DNA from: Pseudomonas uvaldensis
GTDB lineage: Bacteria; Pseudomonadota; Gammaproteobacteria; Pseudomonadales; Pseudomonadaceae
Length of the DNA: 64,000 nt
NCBI RefSeq assembly: GCF_021271205.1
Contig: NZ_JAIWKS010000001.1
Coordinates: 682,001 to 746,000, forward strand
Direction: 5' to 3'
Shown here in pieces: positions 54,784 to 63,880 of the stretch. The notes below the pieces were generated by a model that was given only the letters and a program-made list of their open reading frames with translations, had not been told where the DNA came from and searched no databases. The position numbers were made by a program, and so were the translations under genes. Numbering within the stretch: the first letter of the stretch is position 1; each line of letters begins with the position of its first letter.

Positions 54784-55557
54784 ATGAGCGATTTTTTTAG
54801 AGGCAAAAAACTGTTGGTCGTCGGCGGCACGAGCGGCATGGGCCTGGAAACAGCACGCCAATTTTTAAAGGCGGGTGGCAGCGTGGTTCTCACCGGCAGT
54901 AAACAGGATAAAGCCGATGCTGTGCGCGCCGAGCTGAGCCCGCTGGGGAACGTATCAGTGATCGTTGCCAACCTCGTGACCGAGGAAGGGATGAACCATG
55001 TACGCAACGAAATCAATGCCAACCACAGTGACATCGGCTTCATGGTGAACTCTGCAGGTATATTCATTCCGAAGCCTTTCATCGAGCACGATGAGGCTGA
55101 CTACGACATGTACCTGGATCTGAACCGCGCCACATTCTTTATCACGCAGGCAGTGGTCAAAAATATGCTTGCTGCCAAGCGCGAAGGCTCCATTGTCAAC
55201 GTCGGTTCGATTGGCGCGCAAGCCGCGCTGGCCGGCTCTCCAGCAACCGCTTATTCGATGGCCAAGGCGGGCCTGCACGCAGTCACTCGGAACCTGGCAA
55301 TTGAATTGGCGCACTCAGGTATCCGAGTCAATGCCGTTTCGCCCGGCATCGTTCACACCTCGATCTATGAAGGCTTCATGGACAAGGACGCGATCCCGGA
55401 TGCGATGAAGTCGCTAAACGATTTCCACCCACTGGGTCGAGTCGGTGTTCCTGAAGACGTCGCCAATACCATCCTCTTCTTACTCTCCGATAAAACTTCC
55501 TGGGTGACCGGTGCTATCTGGGACGTTGATGCAGGGGTGATGGCGGTACGTGCCTAA
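54784..55557 (+). CDS. Short-chain dehydrogenase/reductase
   Basis: 257 residues, classical SDR. Cofactor motif '[20 protein letters not shown]' (GxxxGxG), 'FMVNSAGIF' (NAG motif variant), catalytic Ser in '[12 protein letters not shown]', and Tyr and Lys in '[20 protein letters not shown]'. '[12 protein letters not shown]' is standard. Substrate unknown; probably reduces a reactive carbonyl given its neighbours. Confidence 0.92.
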   Translation: MSDFFRGKKLLVVGGTSGMGLETARQFLKAGGSVVLTGSKQDKADAVRAELSPLGNVSVIVANLVTEEGMNHVRNEINANHSDIGFMVNSAGIFIPKPFIEHDEADYDMYLDLNRATFFITQAVVKNMLAAKREGSIVNVGSIGAQAALAGSPATAYSMAKAGLHAVTRNLAIELAHSGIRVNAVSPGIVHTSIYEGFMDKDAIPDAMKSLNDFHPLGRVGVPEDVANTILFLLSDKTSWVTGAIWDVDAGVMAVRA

Positions 55558-55649
55558 ACACCGAGGCAAGCGCCCTGTGTAGCGCCTCTCAACGGGGCGC
55601 TTTCCAGCAGGCTGCTTCGGTGATAAGGGTGTTGGCTGTAGGAGTTTAA

Positions 55650-56240
55650 ATGTCTATCACGACAAAAGCCGCGCTGCTGAGCTACGCGGAAACCCAGATG
55701 CGCTCAAAGGGTTACTCAGCGTTCAGTTACGCGGATCTCGCAGCGAAAGTCGGCATTAGAAAAGCCAGCATTCACCATCACTTTCCGACCAAGGAGTGCC
55801 TGGGCGCTGAGCTGATCAACGACTACATCGCTCGGTTCAACGAGACGTTGCTATCAATCGAGATCATGCATCCCGAGCCACTGCAGCGCTTGCAGGCTTT
55901 TTCCCGACTTTTCGTGATCAGCGCGAATGAGGGGCTGCTGCCGTTATGCGGTGCCTTGGCAGCGGAAATGGCTGCTTTGCCTTTGTCGCTACAAAGACTT
56001 ACCAGGGACTTCTTTAATTCCCAGCTCGCATGGCTCCAAAGCACCCTAAATGACGCAGTCCGGCAGCACCACTGGTTACTTGGAACAACTGCTGAGAGCT
56101 TCGCCTTCATGCTGCTGAGCATGTTGGAGGGAGCAAGCCTCATTGATTGGACACTGGGTCGCTCAACCGACCCGTTGGCGGGCTTTAACCATTTGCTTGA
56201 AATGGCCGCAATGCAATCTTCACTTCTCCGTGCAGGATAA
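55650..56240 (+). CDS. TetR-family regulator, NemR-like (paralogue 2)
   Basis: 196 residues. The HTH 'FSYADLAAKVGIRKASIHHH' is nearly identical to that of the 52890 regulator. Cys100 in 'GLLPLCGALAAEMAALPL' aligns with its Cys98, and a further Cys50 lies just after the HTH. The C-terminus is more diverged, so the two may sense different signals while reading the same operator. The DsbA-like gene starts 3 bp after its stop codon. Confidence 0.85.
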   Translation: MSITTKAALLSYAETQMRSKGYSAFSYADLAAKVGIRKASIHHHFPTKECLGAELINDYIARFNETLLSIEIMHPEPLQRLQAFSRLFVISANEGLLPLCGALAAEMAALPLSLQRLTRDFFNSQLAWLQSTLNDAVRQHHWLLGTTAESFAFMLLSMLEGASLIDWTLGRSTDPLAGFNHLLEMAAMQSSLLRAG

Positions 56241-56243
56241 AAT

Positions 56244-56942
56244 ATGCAAACCCCTTCGAAAAAATATGTAGTCGATATCTGGTCTGATTACGTGTGTCCC
56301 TGGTGCTGGATTGCCAAGCGTCGTTTTGAAAAAGCACTCGAAAACTTCTCGCAGAAAGACGATGTACAGGTCACCGTTCGGGCCTATCGACTGGCTGCAA
56401 ATCACGCCCCTGAACCGATGATTGCGGCACTGAAACGTAAGCTCGGCAACCTAGATTCCGCAGAAGCGATGATGAGTACGGTCAGTAAATATGGCCAGGC
56501 TGACGGGCTGGATTATCGCTTCGACACCATGATGTTTGGTGACACAGCTGATGCTCATGTCTTGGTGAAAGCAGTTAAAGACACGACAGTGAAAAAGCGC
56601 CTTGTCGAGGCGTTGTACGAGCAAAGTACCAGTCACGGCAAGTCGCTTTTTGATCGCGCCAATTTGGAGGCGATTGCGAAGGAGGCAGGTGTGCCCGATG
56701 AATCAATTCAGTTGGCGTGGTCATCCGTGGAGCTGCGCGTTGAGATGGAAGAAGACGAGCATTTCGCAGCCCAACTGGGTTCCGGCGTGCCACTTTTTGT
56801 CTTCAACAAAGCGTTCTCGGTGTCAGGTGCTCAGCCAGAAGCGGCCTTTCTTGAAGCGCTGAATCAAATGGTTGCCAAAGCGAGAACCGAGGATAGCTCA
56901 TTGATGGGCCAAGTCTGCGGCATCGATGGCTGCAAAATTTGA
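56244..56942 (+). CDS. DsbA/FrnE-family thiol oxidoreductase
   Basis: 232 residues, cytoplasmic (no signal peptide). Thioredoxin-like fold with the active site CPWC (Cys18-Cys21 in 'WSDYVCPWCWIAKRRFE') and the cis-Pro loop 'LGSGVPLFVFNKAFSVSGAQ'. FrnE-type proteins act in disulfide stress. It ends with two extra cysteines (QVCGIDGCKI). It may be co-transcribed with the upstream TetR gene and the downstream thioredoxin. Confidence 0.9.
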   Translation: MQTPSKKYVVDIWSDYVCPWCWIAKRRFEKALENFSQKDDVQVTVRAYRLAANHAPEPMIAALKRKLGNLDSAEAMMSTVSKYGQADGLDYRFDTMMFGDTADAHVLVKAVKDTTVKKRLVEALYEQSTSHGKSLFDRANLEAIAKEAGVPDESIQLAWSSVELRVEMEEDEHFAAQLGSGVPLFVFNKAFSVSGAQPEAAFLEALNQMVAKARTEDSSLMGQVCGIDGCKI

Positions 56943-57006
56943 TGCAACGGAACGGGGGCAATCAGAAGGTGCTCCCGTTTTCCTTAACACAACACGTGAG
57001 ATCCAA

Positions 57007-57336
57007 ATGAGCCGTATCGTTGAATTGAGCGCTCCTCAATTTGCCTGCTTTGTTGCCAAAGGCAGCAGTGTCGTACTGTTCTCAGCGTCCTGGTGCAAAC
57101 CTTGTAAAGAGATGAAGCCAGTCTTCGTCGACTTGGAGGAAAAACTCCATGCTCTCGCAGTGTTTGGAAAGATTGATATTGCGGTATCGCCGACGATTGC
57201 GCAGATGTATGGCATTCGCTCTGTGCCCTCCTTGGCAGTGTTCCACGAAGGCCGATTATTGAAGGTCTTCGCTGGTTCTAAATCAGTTTCAGCCTTGAAA
57301 AAAGCAATCATCACTGAGCTGGAGGACGCTAGTTAA
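57007..57336 (+). CDS. Thioredoxin-family protein
   Basis: 109 residues. The active site is WCKPC (Cys30-Cys33 in 'LFSASWCKPCKEMKP'), with cis-Pro in 'YGIRSVPSLAVFHEG'. The central Pro-to-Lys variant at the second position (CKPC instead of CGPC) should alter redox potential. ATG 57007 starts the domain; the frame upstream overlaps the DsbA-like stop. Confidence 0.9.
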   Translation: MSRIVELSAPQFACFVAKGSSVVLFSASWCKPCKEMKPVFVDLEEKLHALAVFGKIDIAVSPTIAQMYGIRSVPSLAVFHEGRLLKVFAGSKSVSALKKAIITELEDAS

Positions 57337-57366
57337 CCAAGCATCCTCCTCGACCTGTAAGGCAAG

Positions 57367-59193
57367 TCAGCTACCTGTCTCCCTGTGCGCAAGGCTCATT
57401 TTTCCTGGGCCAACATCAATTGGATGAGCGCGGTCTTCATTGAATATTTCCGTTAGTAAAGCGTTGGCTCGTTTGTAGGCGTCGTACTTGAATTCGGTAT
57501 CGTCCTCGGGCTGAGCGGCCATCTCCTCTAGCATCTCCAAATTCAGGCGGCGGAATCGATCCGCACGCTCACGAGCTTCGTAGCGTCCTATCCCAAGTTG
57601 CTCCAAAGCCCTGCGCCCGAGGGACAGCGCGCTTTCAAAGGTTTCCCGCTCGACGTCTTCAATACCCATCTGACGTAGGGTAATGATGTGCCCCATATCT
57701 CGAGCGCGCACCACCAGTTTTAGGGATGGAAAATGCTCCTGGGCCAACTTGGTCAGTGCCAGGTTATCGTCTTGATTATCGATGGCGTTGATCAGCACCA
57801 CGGCTTGGGCAGCACCCGCAGCGTGCAGTAAATCGAGGCGGGTGGCATCTCCATAGAATACCTTGACCCCGAACTTACGCAGCGTCTCGATGTGGTCTGG
57901 ATCATGATCCAAGACCACTACCTCAAAACCACAGGACATCAACAGACGGCCAGCGATCTGACCGAATCGACCGAAGCCAGCAATGATGACCCGAGGATTG
58001 CTCTGATCAATGGTGTCAGCTTCATTGCTGCCCTGTTTGCTCGACGACTCCAGGTGATTGAGCAAAAGGATCAACAAAGGCGTCACACACATCGACAACG
58101 CCACCGCTAGCGTTAGGCTCTTACCCCAAGGGTCGACCAAGATGCCGATGACGGTCGCTGCGCCAAATACTACAAAGGCAAACTCACTGCCTTGGCCAAG
58201 GAACACCGCCTGCCATGAACGCTGGTCACTTGGGACATTCAGGAAGCGACCCAGGAGCTTGATCACGAGCAGCTTGATCAGAATGAAGCCCAGGGTCAGG
58301 GTGATGACTTTCAGCGGCGAATCGATCAGCGTGCCGAAGTCAATCGACATCCCTACACCGATAAAGAACAGACCCAGCAACAGGCCTTTGAAGGGTTCGA
58401 TATCGCTTTCCAGAGCATGGCGATACTCCGAGCTGGCCAAGAGGACGCCGGCTAAGAACGCGCCCATGGCCATGGATAAGCCGGCCTCCTCCAACAAGAG
58501 GCCGAAGCCAAACACCAGGAACAGTGCGACGGCACTAAAGATTTCTCTCAGGCCTGAGCGCGCTACAAAGCGAAGGACAGGCCGAGAGACGTACTTACCC
58601 AGGAGAACCACTGCGGCAATTGCACCCACGATTTTGGCAATGGATAGGCCCAGCTCTGCACCTGAAGGCGTACCACCGTTTGCGGCTAGCAGTGGGATCA
58701 TTGCTACTAAGGGAATCGCCGCGATGTCCTGGAAAAGCAACACGGCGAAGCTGCTGCGACCCACGGCGGTGGAGTTCATGTTTCTCTCGCTCATGGCCTG
58801 CATGGCGATAGCAGTCGACGACAGGCTCAACGTCAGCCCTACCAACAACGCAGCCGTCCAATTCAAGCCAAGTGCAGCGCAGAAAACTGCGATGGCCGCA
58901 CCGCATGCCAGCATTTGCAACGCGCCGCCGCCGAAGACCATGCGGCGCATAGCCCAGAGACGCTTGGGGTCGAGTTCGAGACCAATGATGAACAGCATCA
59001 ACACCACGCCAATCTCAGCAAAGTGCAGGATGGACTCGACATCGGTCACAAGCTTCAAACCCCATGGGCCGATCAGGCAGCCGGCTATCAGGTAGCCTAG
59101 AACCGGGCCAAGCCCTAACCGGACGGCAATTGGGACTATCAAGGCAGCTGAGCTCAGGTAAATGAGCATTTCAATCAGGCTATGAGTGCCCAT
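57367..59193 (-). CDS. kefB: KefB-type glutathione-gated K+ efflux antiporter
   Basis: 608 residues of the CPA2 family. An N-terminal membrane domain of about 12 helices with '[20 protein letters not shown]', then a RCK/TrkA-N domain ([20 protein letters not shown], GxGxxG) from about 400, and a C-terminal tail. KefB/C release K+ and acidify the cytoplasm when glutathione adducts of electrophiles bind. The start codon directly abuts the stop of the KefG-like gene (TGA-ATG), so they are coupled. Confidence 0.92.
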   Translation of the reverse strand: MGTHSLIEMLIYLSSAALIVPIAVRLGLGPVLGYLIAGCLIGPWGLKLVTDVESILHFAEIGVVLMLFIIGLELDPKRLWAMRRMVFGGGALQMLACGAAIAVFCAALGLNWTAALLVGLTLSLSSTAIAMQAMSERNMNSTAVGRSSFAVLLFQDIAAIPLVAMIPLLAANGGTPSGAELGLSIAKIVGAIAAVVLLGKYVSRPVLRFVARSGLREIFSAVALFLVFGFGLLLEEAGLSMAMGAFLAGVLLASSEYRHALESDIEPFKGLLLGLFFIGVGMSIDFGTLIDSPLKVITLTLGFILIKLLVIKLLGRFLNVPSDQRSWQAVFLGQGSEFAFVVFGAATVIGILVDPWGKSLTLAVALSMCVTPLLILLLNHLESSSKQGSNEADTIDQSNPRVIIAGFGRFGQIAGRLLMSCGFEVVVLDHDPDHIETLRKFGVKVFYGDATRLDLLHAAGAAQAVVLINAIDNQDDNLALTKLAQEHFPSLKLVVRARDMGHIITLRQMGIEDVERETFESALSLGRRALEQLGIGRYEARERADRFRRLNLEMLEEMAAQPEDDTEFKYDAYKRANALLTEIFNEDRAHPIDVGPGKMSLAHRETGS

Positions 59194-59715
59194 TCAATCT
59201 TCCCTCCATGACGTCAGGCGCTCGCCATAATTCCGGATCTGTTTAAGCAATGCGCTTTGATCTGCTCTGTAAGCACCATGGACTGCGACTGGACTCAACC
59301 AATGCATTTCGCAGTAATTCGCCGTCGCCTGAATGGGCTGGGACAGCACCGCAAAACCTGGGTGGTCGCCGCCTTCAAAATGATCATGCTCTCCGCCAGT
59401 GGTCACGGCCCACAGCATTTTTTTGTTTTTCAAGGCAGTAGCGCCCGCGCCGTAAGCCCAGCCCTGTGTGAAAACCTTATCGATCCACAGCTTCAAGAGA
59501 GGTGGGTAGCTATACCAGTACAAAGGGTGTTGCAGAACGAGGAGATCTGCCTGTTCCACCGCCCTCTGTTCAGCTTCAACGTCGATATTGAAATCGGGGT
59601 ACAGGTCGTACAGCGAACGGATTGCGACATCGGGATTGTTAGCTGCCAGCTTGAGCATCAACATGTTGACGTTGGATTTATCAGGGTAAGGATGGGCGTA
59701 AATGATCAGAATCAC
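59194..59715 (-). CDS. kefG: KefG/KefF-type NAD(P)H quinone oxidoreductase
   Basis: 173 residues from GTG 59715 (VILIIYAHPYPDKSNVNMLM); no better ATG exists and GGGGA lies upstream. Flavodoxin-like fold of the NQO1/MdaB/KefF group: 'VLQHPLYWYSYPPLLKLWID' and 'AVTTGGEHDHFEGGDHPG'. These ancillary subunits are needed for full Kef activity and reduce quinones. Gene order kefG-kefB matches E. coli. Confidence 0.86.
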   Translation of the reverse strand: MILIIYAHPYPDKSNVNMLMLKLAANNPDVAIRSLYDLYPDFNIDVEAEQRAVEQADLLVLQHPLYWYSYPPLLKLWIDKVFTQGWAYGAGATALKNKKMLWAVTTGGEHDHFEGGDHPGFAVLSQPIQATANYCEMHWLSPVAVHGAYRADQSALLKQIRNYGERLTSWRED

Positions 59716-59822
59716 GGAGTAGTCCCCACAAACCTGGCGTTCGTTAAGAACGGAAAAGCTCCCTGTTCGTTGAGCATGGCCGCACTCAAAGAACAGGGAG
59801 CTAATGACATGAAGGTGAAGTC

Positions 59823-60041
59823 TTACTCGCCGGCTTGCAGCTTCAATACTTCTTGGGCGGTCACAGGTTTGCCACCAATACCCCAGTCTCCACTTTTTAC
59901 CTCTTCGAAGATGACCCACGTGAGGGCGCGCATGTTTTCGCCTTCAACCGACACCATAGCGTCAGTCACTTTGCGAATCACTTCAGCCTTTTGCTCGTCG
60001 GAAAAAACGCCTTCAATCCCTTTGATAGTTACGAGTGGCAT
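59823..60041 (-). CDS. 4-oxalocrotonate tautomerase family protein
   Basis: 72 residues. Pro2 after the initiator Met (MPLVTIKGIEGVFSDEQKAE) is the catalytic base of this superfamily, and the small beta-alpha-beta fold is complete. The pattern 'ENMRALTWVIFEEVKSGDWG' is that of the stress-linked tautomerases. Substrate unknown. It lies between kefG and the OYE gene on the same strand. Confidence 0.87.
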   Translation of the reverse strand: MPLVTIKGIEGVFSDEQKAEVIRKVTDAMVSVEGENMRALTWVIFEEVKSGDWGIGGKPVTAQEVLKLQAGE

Positions 60042-60071
60042 GGTGTTCTCCTAAAAGTTTGTGAAGGAATA

Positions 60072-61178
60072 TCAGGCTTTGGTCGCTGCGTATTCCGGAT
60101 AGTCGGTGTAGCCCTTATCAATCGAACCACTTACGCCGTAGTAGGTCGCGCGATCACCCTCGGCCAATGGCCAATCGTTCTGCATACGCTCTACCAGATC
60201 AGGGTTGGCAATGTAGGCGGTGCCGAAGGCAATGAGATCTAGCTCGCCTTTGGCGAGCTCAGACTCTGCGATCTCTTTGGTGAAGCCGCCCGCAGCCATC
60301 AAGGTGCCCTTGTACGCTTCACGGAATGCAGCGCCGAAACCTGGTGGCGTTTGCGCGGCGAGGATGGTCGGTTGGTAGTTCAGGTGAACAAATGCCAGCT
60401 CTCTTTCGTTGAGGGCAGCCGCCATACTCATCCAGGTTTCTTCTTCGCCTTCGTACACACCAAAGTCATACAGTCGACCAAACGGAGAGAAGCGCACACC
60501 GATCTTCGATCCGCCGATTTCAGCAGCAATCGCATCAATCGTTTCCAGCAGGAAACGCTGACGGTTCGCGATAGAGCCGCCGTACTGATCAGTACGAGTG
60601 TTCAGGGCGCTGCTCAGGAATTGGTCGAACAGGAAGCCGTTGGCTGCCATGATTTCGATACCGTCAAAGCCGGCGTCAATGGCTATCCTTGCGGACTTCA
60701 CGAAGTCGGCGATGACGCGTTTCACTTCTTCAGTTTCTAGCGCACGTGGTGTGCTTGGCTGTACCGGGCCAGATTTACCAGGTTCGATCCAGGCATACAC
60801 CGTGGTATCTACCGCAGGCACCGTGCCCGAGGAGACTGGCATCATGCCGTGTACCGAGGTGTGGGACATACGGCCTACGTGCCAGAGCTGCGCAAAAATC
60901 TTCCCGCCCTTGGCGTGCACCGCGTCAGTCACTTTGCGCCAGCCTGGTAAGTGCACATCTTCGTAAATGCCAGGGGTGTACAGATAGCCGCGAGCCTCAT
61001 CGGAAATAGGCAGGCCTTCGGTGATCAGCAAGCCGGCAGAAGCTCGCTGTGCGTAGTAAAGCGCGTTGGATTCATTCGGAATGTTGTTCAAGGTTCGGGT
61101 GCGAGTCATAGGGGCCATGACAACGCGGTTTTTCAAAGGAGTACCGGCTAGATCGTAAGGAGTGAACAGCTTATTCAT
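60072..61178 (-). CDS. Old Yellow Enzyme-family alkene reductase (NemA-like)
   Basis: 368 residues, FMN-dependent TIM barrel. Family motifs: 'KNRVVMAPMTRTRTLNNIPN', 'FAQLWHVGRMSHTSVHG', 'FDGIEIMAANGFLFDQFLSS' and 'IGVRFSPFG'. The substrate-binding pair usually reads H-x-x-N/H (EIMAANG here, with an Asn where His is common). NemA reduces N-ethylmaleimide, nitroesters and similar electrophiles. It is downstream of the ahpD-like gene from the 61632 promoter. Confidence 0.91.
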   Translation of the reverse strand: MNKLFTPYDLAGTPLKNRVVMAPMTRTRTLNNIPNESNALYYAQRASAGLLITEGLPISDEARGYLYTPGIYEDVHLPGWRKVTDAVHAKGGKIFAQLWHVGRMSHTSVHGMMPVSSGTVPAVDTTVYAWIEPGKSGPVQPSTPRALETEEVKRVIADFVKSARIAIDAGFDGIEIMAANGFLFDQFLSSALNTRTDQYGGSIANRQRFLLETIDAIAAEIGGSKIGVRFSPFGRLYDFGVYEGEEETWMSMAAALNERELAFVHLNYQPTILAAQTPPGFGAAFREAYKGTLMAAGGFTKEIAESELAKGELDLIAFGTAYIANPDLVERMQNDWPLAEGDRATYYGVSGSIDKGYTDYPEYAATKA

Positions 61179-61220
61179 GATTAATCTCGACGTCGTTAAG
61201 GGTTGAATTCGGCGTTTGAG

Positions 61221-61553
61221 TTAGGACTTGTCGAACGCGTCGAGTACGTGGGTGCTGTAGACCAGCGCGGCACCGGCATTCATGTTGATAGCCACACCCA
61301 GTGCTTCGGCGACCTCTTCACTGGTTACACCGAGCTTCTTTGCTTCAGCGGCGTGAAATGCAATGCAGCCATCGCAGCGAGTCGTCACGGCCACTGCGAG
61401 GGAGATGAGCTCGCGAGTCTTGGCGTCCAGATGATTGGTTTTGCTTCCGGCGGCACCGAGAGCAGCCATACCCTTCATGGTTTCAGGTGACAAGCCGTTC
61501 AGCTCTATCAAACGGGTGTTGATGTCTTTTCGGGTTTGCTTCCAGTCTTGCAT
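61221..61553 (-). CDS. Carboxymuconolactone decarboxylase (AhpD-like) family protein
   Basis: 110 residues. The C-x-x-C motif Cys60-Cys63 with His67 ('TTRCDGCIAFHAAEAKKLG') is that of AhpD-type thiol peroxidase reductases rather than the ring-cleavage decarboxylase. Probably the first gene of the unit ahpD-nemA-tautomerase-kefG-kefB on the minus strand. Confidence 0.88.
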   Translation of the reverse strand: MQDWKQTRKDINTRLIELNGLSPETMKGMAALGAAGSKTNHLDAKTRELISLAVAVTTRCDGCIAFHAAEAKKLGVTSEEVAEALGVAINMNAGAALVYSTHVLDAFDKS

Positions 61554-61603
61554 GGGATTCTCACAGGGTTGTCGTTGGTTGCAGGAATTTAAACTCCACA
61601 ACA

Positions 61604-61632
61604 ACGCTACCATCCAGTTGGTAGGGTTTCAA
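61604..61632 (-). promoter_or_regulatory. Promoter with embedded palindrome upstream of ahpD-like gene
   Basis: On the minus strand TTGAAA (61632-61627), 17 bases, TAGCGT (61609-61604), 50 bp before the ATG at 61553. The dyad CTACC-atccagtt-GGTAG (61607-61624) lies in and just beyond the spacer, related to the dyad at 54089. Confidence 0.65.
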
Positions 61633-61769
61633 CGACTCCATAATGATTTTTAATATCAATGCAATCGAATAATCAGCTTCTTGTTTTTTGGCGAGAGATT
61701 ACGAGCGACACGCAGAAAAAGGAGCGCTACCAGAAAAAAATTCATATCGCAAAATCAAGGACTGACATA

Positions 61770-62085
61770 ATGATCGCCACGCGTTTGGTTCGCTGGCGAC
61801 GCGACTGATAGGGAGGCACTTGGTTGATTTGCCGCAGGTGATTTGCGCGGCCCCGCCTATGTCAATATATATGGCACGCCGCTTAGTGTTGCCGACCTTG
61901 GCAAGCACCAGGCAATCAACTACATCTCGCGAACGAGCGGAAGGCCTTTTCCATTCGAATTCCAGATAAATGGGGCGGTGCAAGAGGTCACGATCCCGAC
62001 GGCGATCTCTGTGTTCGGCGCGGAGATTTACACTGCATCTGCCATCGCAGGAATCGGGATTATTAGGCTCCCAGATACAGAGTAG
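61770..62085 (+). pseudogene. Remnant of a LysR-family regulator
   Basis: The frame 'RGPAYVNIYGTPLSVADLGK' to 'GIGIIRLPDTE' (61843-62085) matches the C-terminal half of a LysR substrate-binding domain, including 'HQAINYISRTSGRPFPFEFQ'. The frame upstream is broken by stops, and the DNA-binding part is absent. Short in-frame fragments just before it (IATRLVRW) fit the same domain. Decayed gene. Confidence 0.68.
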
Positions 62086-62362
62086 CTAAGGAGTTGCAGC
62101 AGAAAATCCTGTGCGAATTACTCTCTTTCGCCTAGATTTCGATGACCGGGATTTAGTGATTTCAACTATCATGCCCGCTCATTATAGGTTCCAGACTGCG
62201 TACGCTTGGGTGACGGCACTGTCAACGCGGGCCAAGGTGGGAAGGAAAGCGACTGCCTCATTGCATCCTCCGTATCCTGCGCGCCCGTGAAGCTAAGGCC
62301 TGTACTTCGGCATCGGACAGCCCCTAAGATCTAAGCCGTCACCAATCCATGGAGCGCTGATC
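62086..62362. other. Intergenic region before the TIR gene
   Basis: 277 bp with no gene; presumably includes the TIR promoter. Confidence 0.4.
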
Positions 62363-63331
62363 TTGCCAAGCGTATTTTTTTCATACTGCCATGCCGATGA
62401 GGCGCTTCGTGATCAGCTGGAAAAGCAGCTATCGATGCTCAAGCGCCAGGGCGTTATCGACACTTGGCATGACCGCAGGATCGGCGCTGGTCAAGAAATC
62501 GATGCAGCCATCGACAACCATATCAACAGCGACGAAATCATCCTTCTCTTGGTCAGTCCTGACTTCATCGCCTCTGATTATTGCTACAACATCGAGATGA
62601 CTCGCGCCATGGAGCGCCACGCCTCGAAGGAAGCGATCGTCATCCCTGTGATTTTGCGCGCGTGTGATTGGCATCATGCTCCGTTCGGTAAGCTGCTGGC
62701 CACGCCTGAGGATGGTAAACCCGTCACCCTTTGGCCTGACCGCGATGTAGCTTTCCTTCAAGTAGCGCAGGCAGTACGCAAAGCTGCAGAGCGATGCCGC
62801 AAGGATGTGACCATTCCTGCATCGCAAATCGCGCGCTCGGCGCCAGCTATTCCACAGCCGCCCTCCTCGCTACCGGCCACCGGCCCCCGGTCGAGTAACC
62901 TTAGAGTTGCCAAGAGCTTCACCCAACGGGACAAAGATCAGTTCTTGTTGGACACCTTCGAATACATCGCTCGCTACTTCGAGAACTCCCTGCAAGAGCT
63001 TCAAGCTCGTAATCCTGGTTATGAAGGTGTGTATCGTCGAATCGACGCCAATCGCTTTTCTGCGGTCATCTACAAGGACGGACGGGACGTTACTAGGGGG
63101 ACGGTGTTTACGGGAGGTCAGCTGGGTGCCGGGATTTATTACAGCCAAGGCGATTCATTCGCGGGTAACAGCTACAACGAGTCGCTGTCGGTAAACGCTG
63201 ATGATCAAGCCCTGTATTTGAAAACGCTGGGCATGTCCCACTACGCTGGGCATGATCAAAAGCTATCTCAAGAAGGTGCTGCGGAAGCGCTGTGGAGCAT
63301 CGTCATCACGCCATTGCAACGCGGGAGGTAA
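62363..63331 (+). CDS. TIR-domain protein with unassigned C-terminal domain
   Basis: 322 residues from TTG 62363 (GGAG 8 bases upstream). Residues 1-140 form a TIR domain: 'VFFSYCHADEALRDQLEKQL', 'DTWHDRRIGAGQEID', 'ILLLVSPDFIASDYCYNIEM'. Glu78 after Y-C-x-x sits where the catalytic Glu of TIR NADases lies. A Pro/Ser linker at 155-180 leads to a C-terminal domain (YEGVYRRIDANRFSAVIYKD) that I cannot name. TIR NADases trigger abortive infection in systems such as Thoeris; no ThsA/ThsB partner is seen here. Confidence 0.8.
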   Translation: MPSVFFSYCHADEALRDQLEKQLSMLKRQGVIDTWHDRRIGAGQEIDAAIDNHINSDEIILLLVSPDFIASDYCYNIEMTRAMERHASKEAIVIPVILRACDWHHAPFGKLLATPEDGKPVTLWPDRDVAFLQVAQAVRKAAERCRKDVTIPASQIARSAPAIPQPPSSLPATGPRSSNLRVAKSFTQRDKDQFLLDTFEYIARYFENSLQELQARNPGYEGVYRRIDANRFSAVIYKDGRDVTRGTVFTGGQLGAGIYYSQGDSFAGNSYNESLSVNADDQALYLKTLGMSHYAGHDQKLSQEGAAEALWSIVITPLQRGR

Positions 63332-63418
63332 CCTTTCCTGATCAACCTCAAAGGCGTAGTCATGGCATGAAGGCGTGACGAATATCGAGTGCTTATCGCC
63401 TGGAGTCGATGTCTGCCA

Positions 63419-63880
63419 TCATTTGGGGCGCTTCGAAGTAATAAGGGCATCGAAGGCCTCCTTGTTCGAACGTCCCTCCCGCATCCTCGCGACCAAAAAA
63501 TCCGCATCCAACCCTGCTGGGTCAAAATGCTCTCGGGCATGCCGAACGATGCTCAACCAGAGTTCAAAAGGGACTGCTGTGTTATCACTATTTCTGTATC
63601 GATAACTTGGGCGCTGAAGCAACGACGGCGCTCGTAACACTAGGTCGTCACACAGCCGTTGGAAAATTTGGAAGGGTGTCTCGCTCATCCCTATTAGGGA
63701 GGGATGGGTGAGGCGGCTGATCGATTGGATAGCTGACTCGGTATCGACCTTGTGCAGATGCGACAGACGTCGGACGTCCGCCTCAAATGCTTCTGGGCCA
63801 ATTGACGTCACTAGTCGTTCGACAGATTCGAGTTCTGATAGGTTGTCACGGCCCAGCGTTCTTACGTGCTGCTCCATCAT
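63419..63880 (-). CDS. Uncharacterised protein next to the TIR gene
   Basis: 153 residues, all soluble and mostly helical (FEADVRRLSHLHKVDTESAI). Two Met codons in tandem at the start follow GGAGAGGA. I do not recognise a domain. Convergent with the TIR gene (87-bp gap), so association is only positional. Confidence 0.55.
   Translation of the reverse strand: MMEQHVRTLGRDNLSELESVERLVTSIGPEAFEADVRRLSHLHKVDTESAIQSISRLTHPSLIGMSETPFQIFQRLCDDLVLRAPSLLQRPSYRYRNSDNTAVPFELWLSIVRHAREHFDPAGLDADFLVARMREGRSNKEAFDALITSKRPK

Noticed and set aside
61699..61983. 94-codon minus-strand frame
   Set aside because: Overlaps the LysR remnant, which has clear family similarity on the plus strand.
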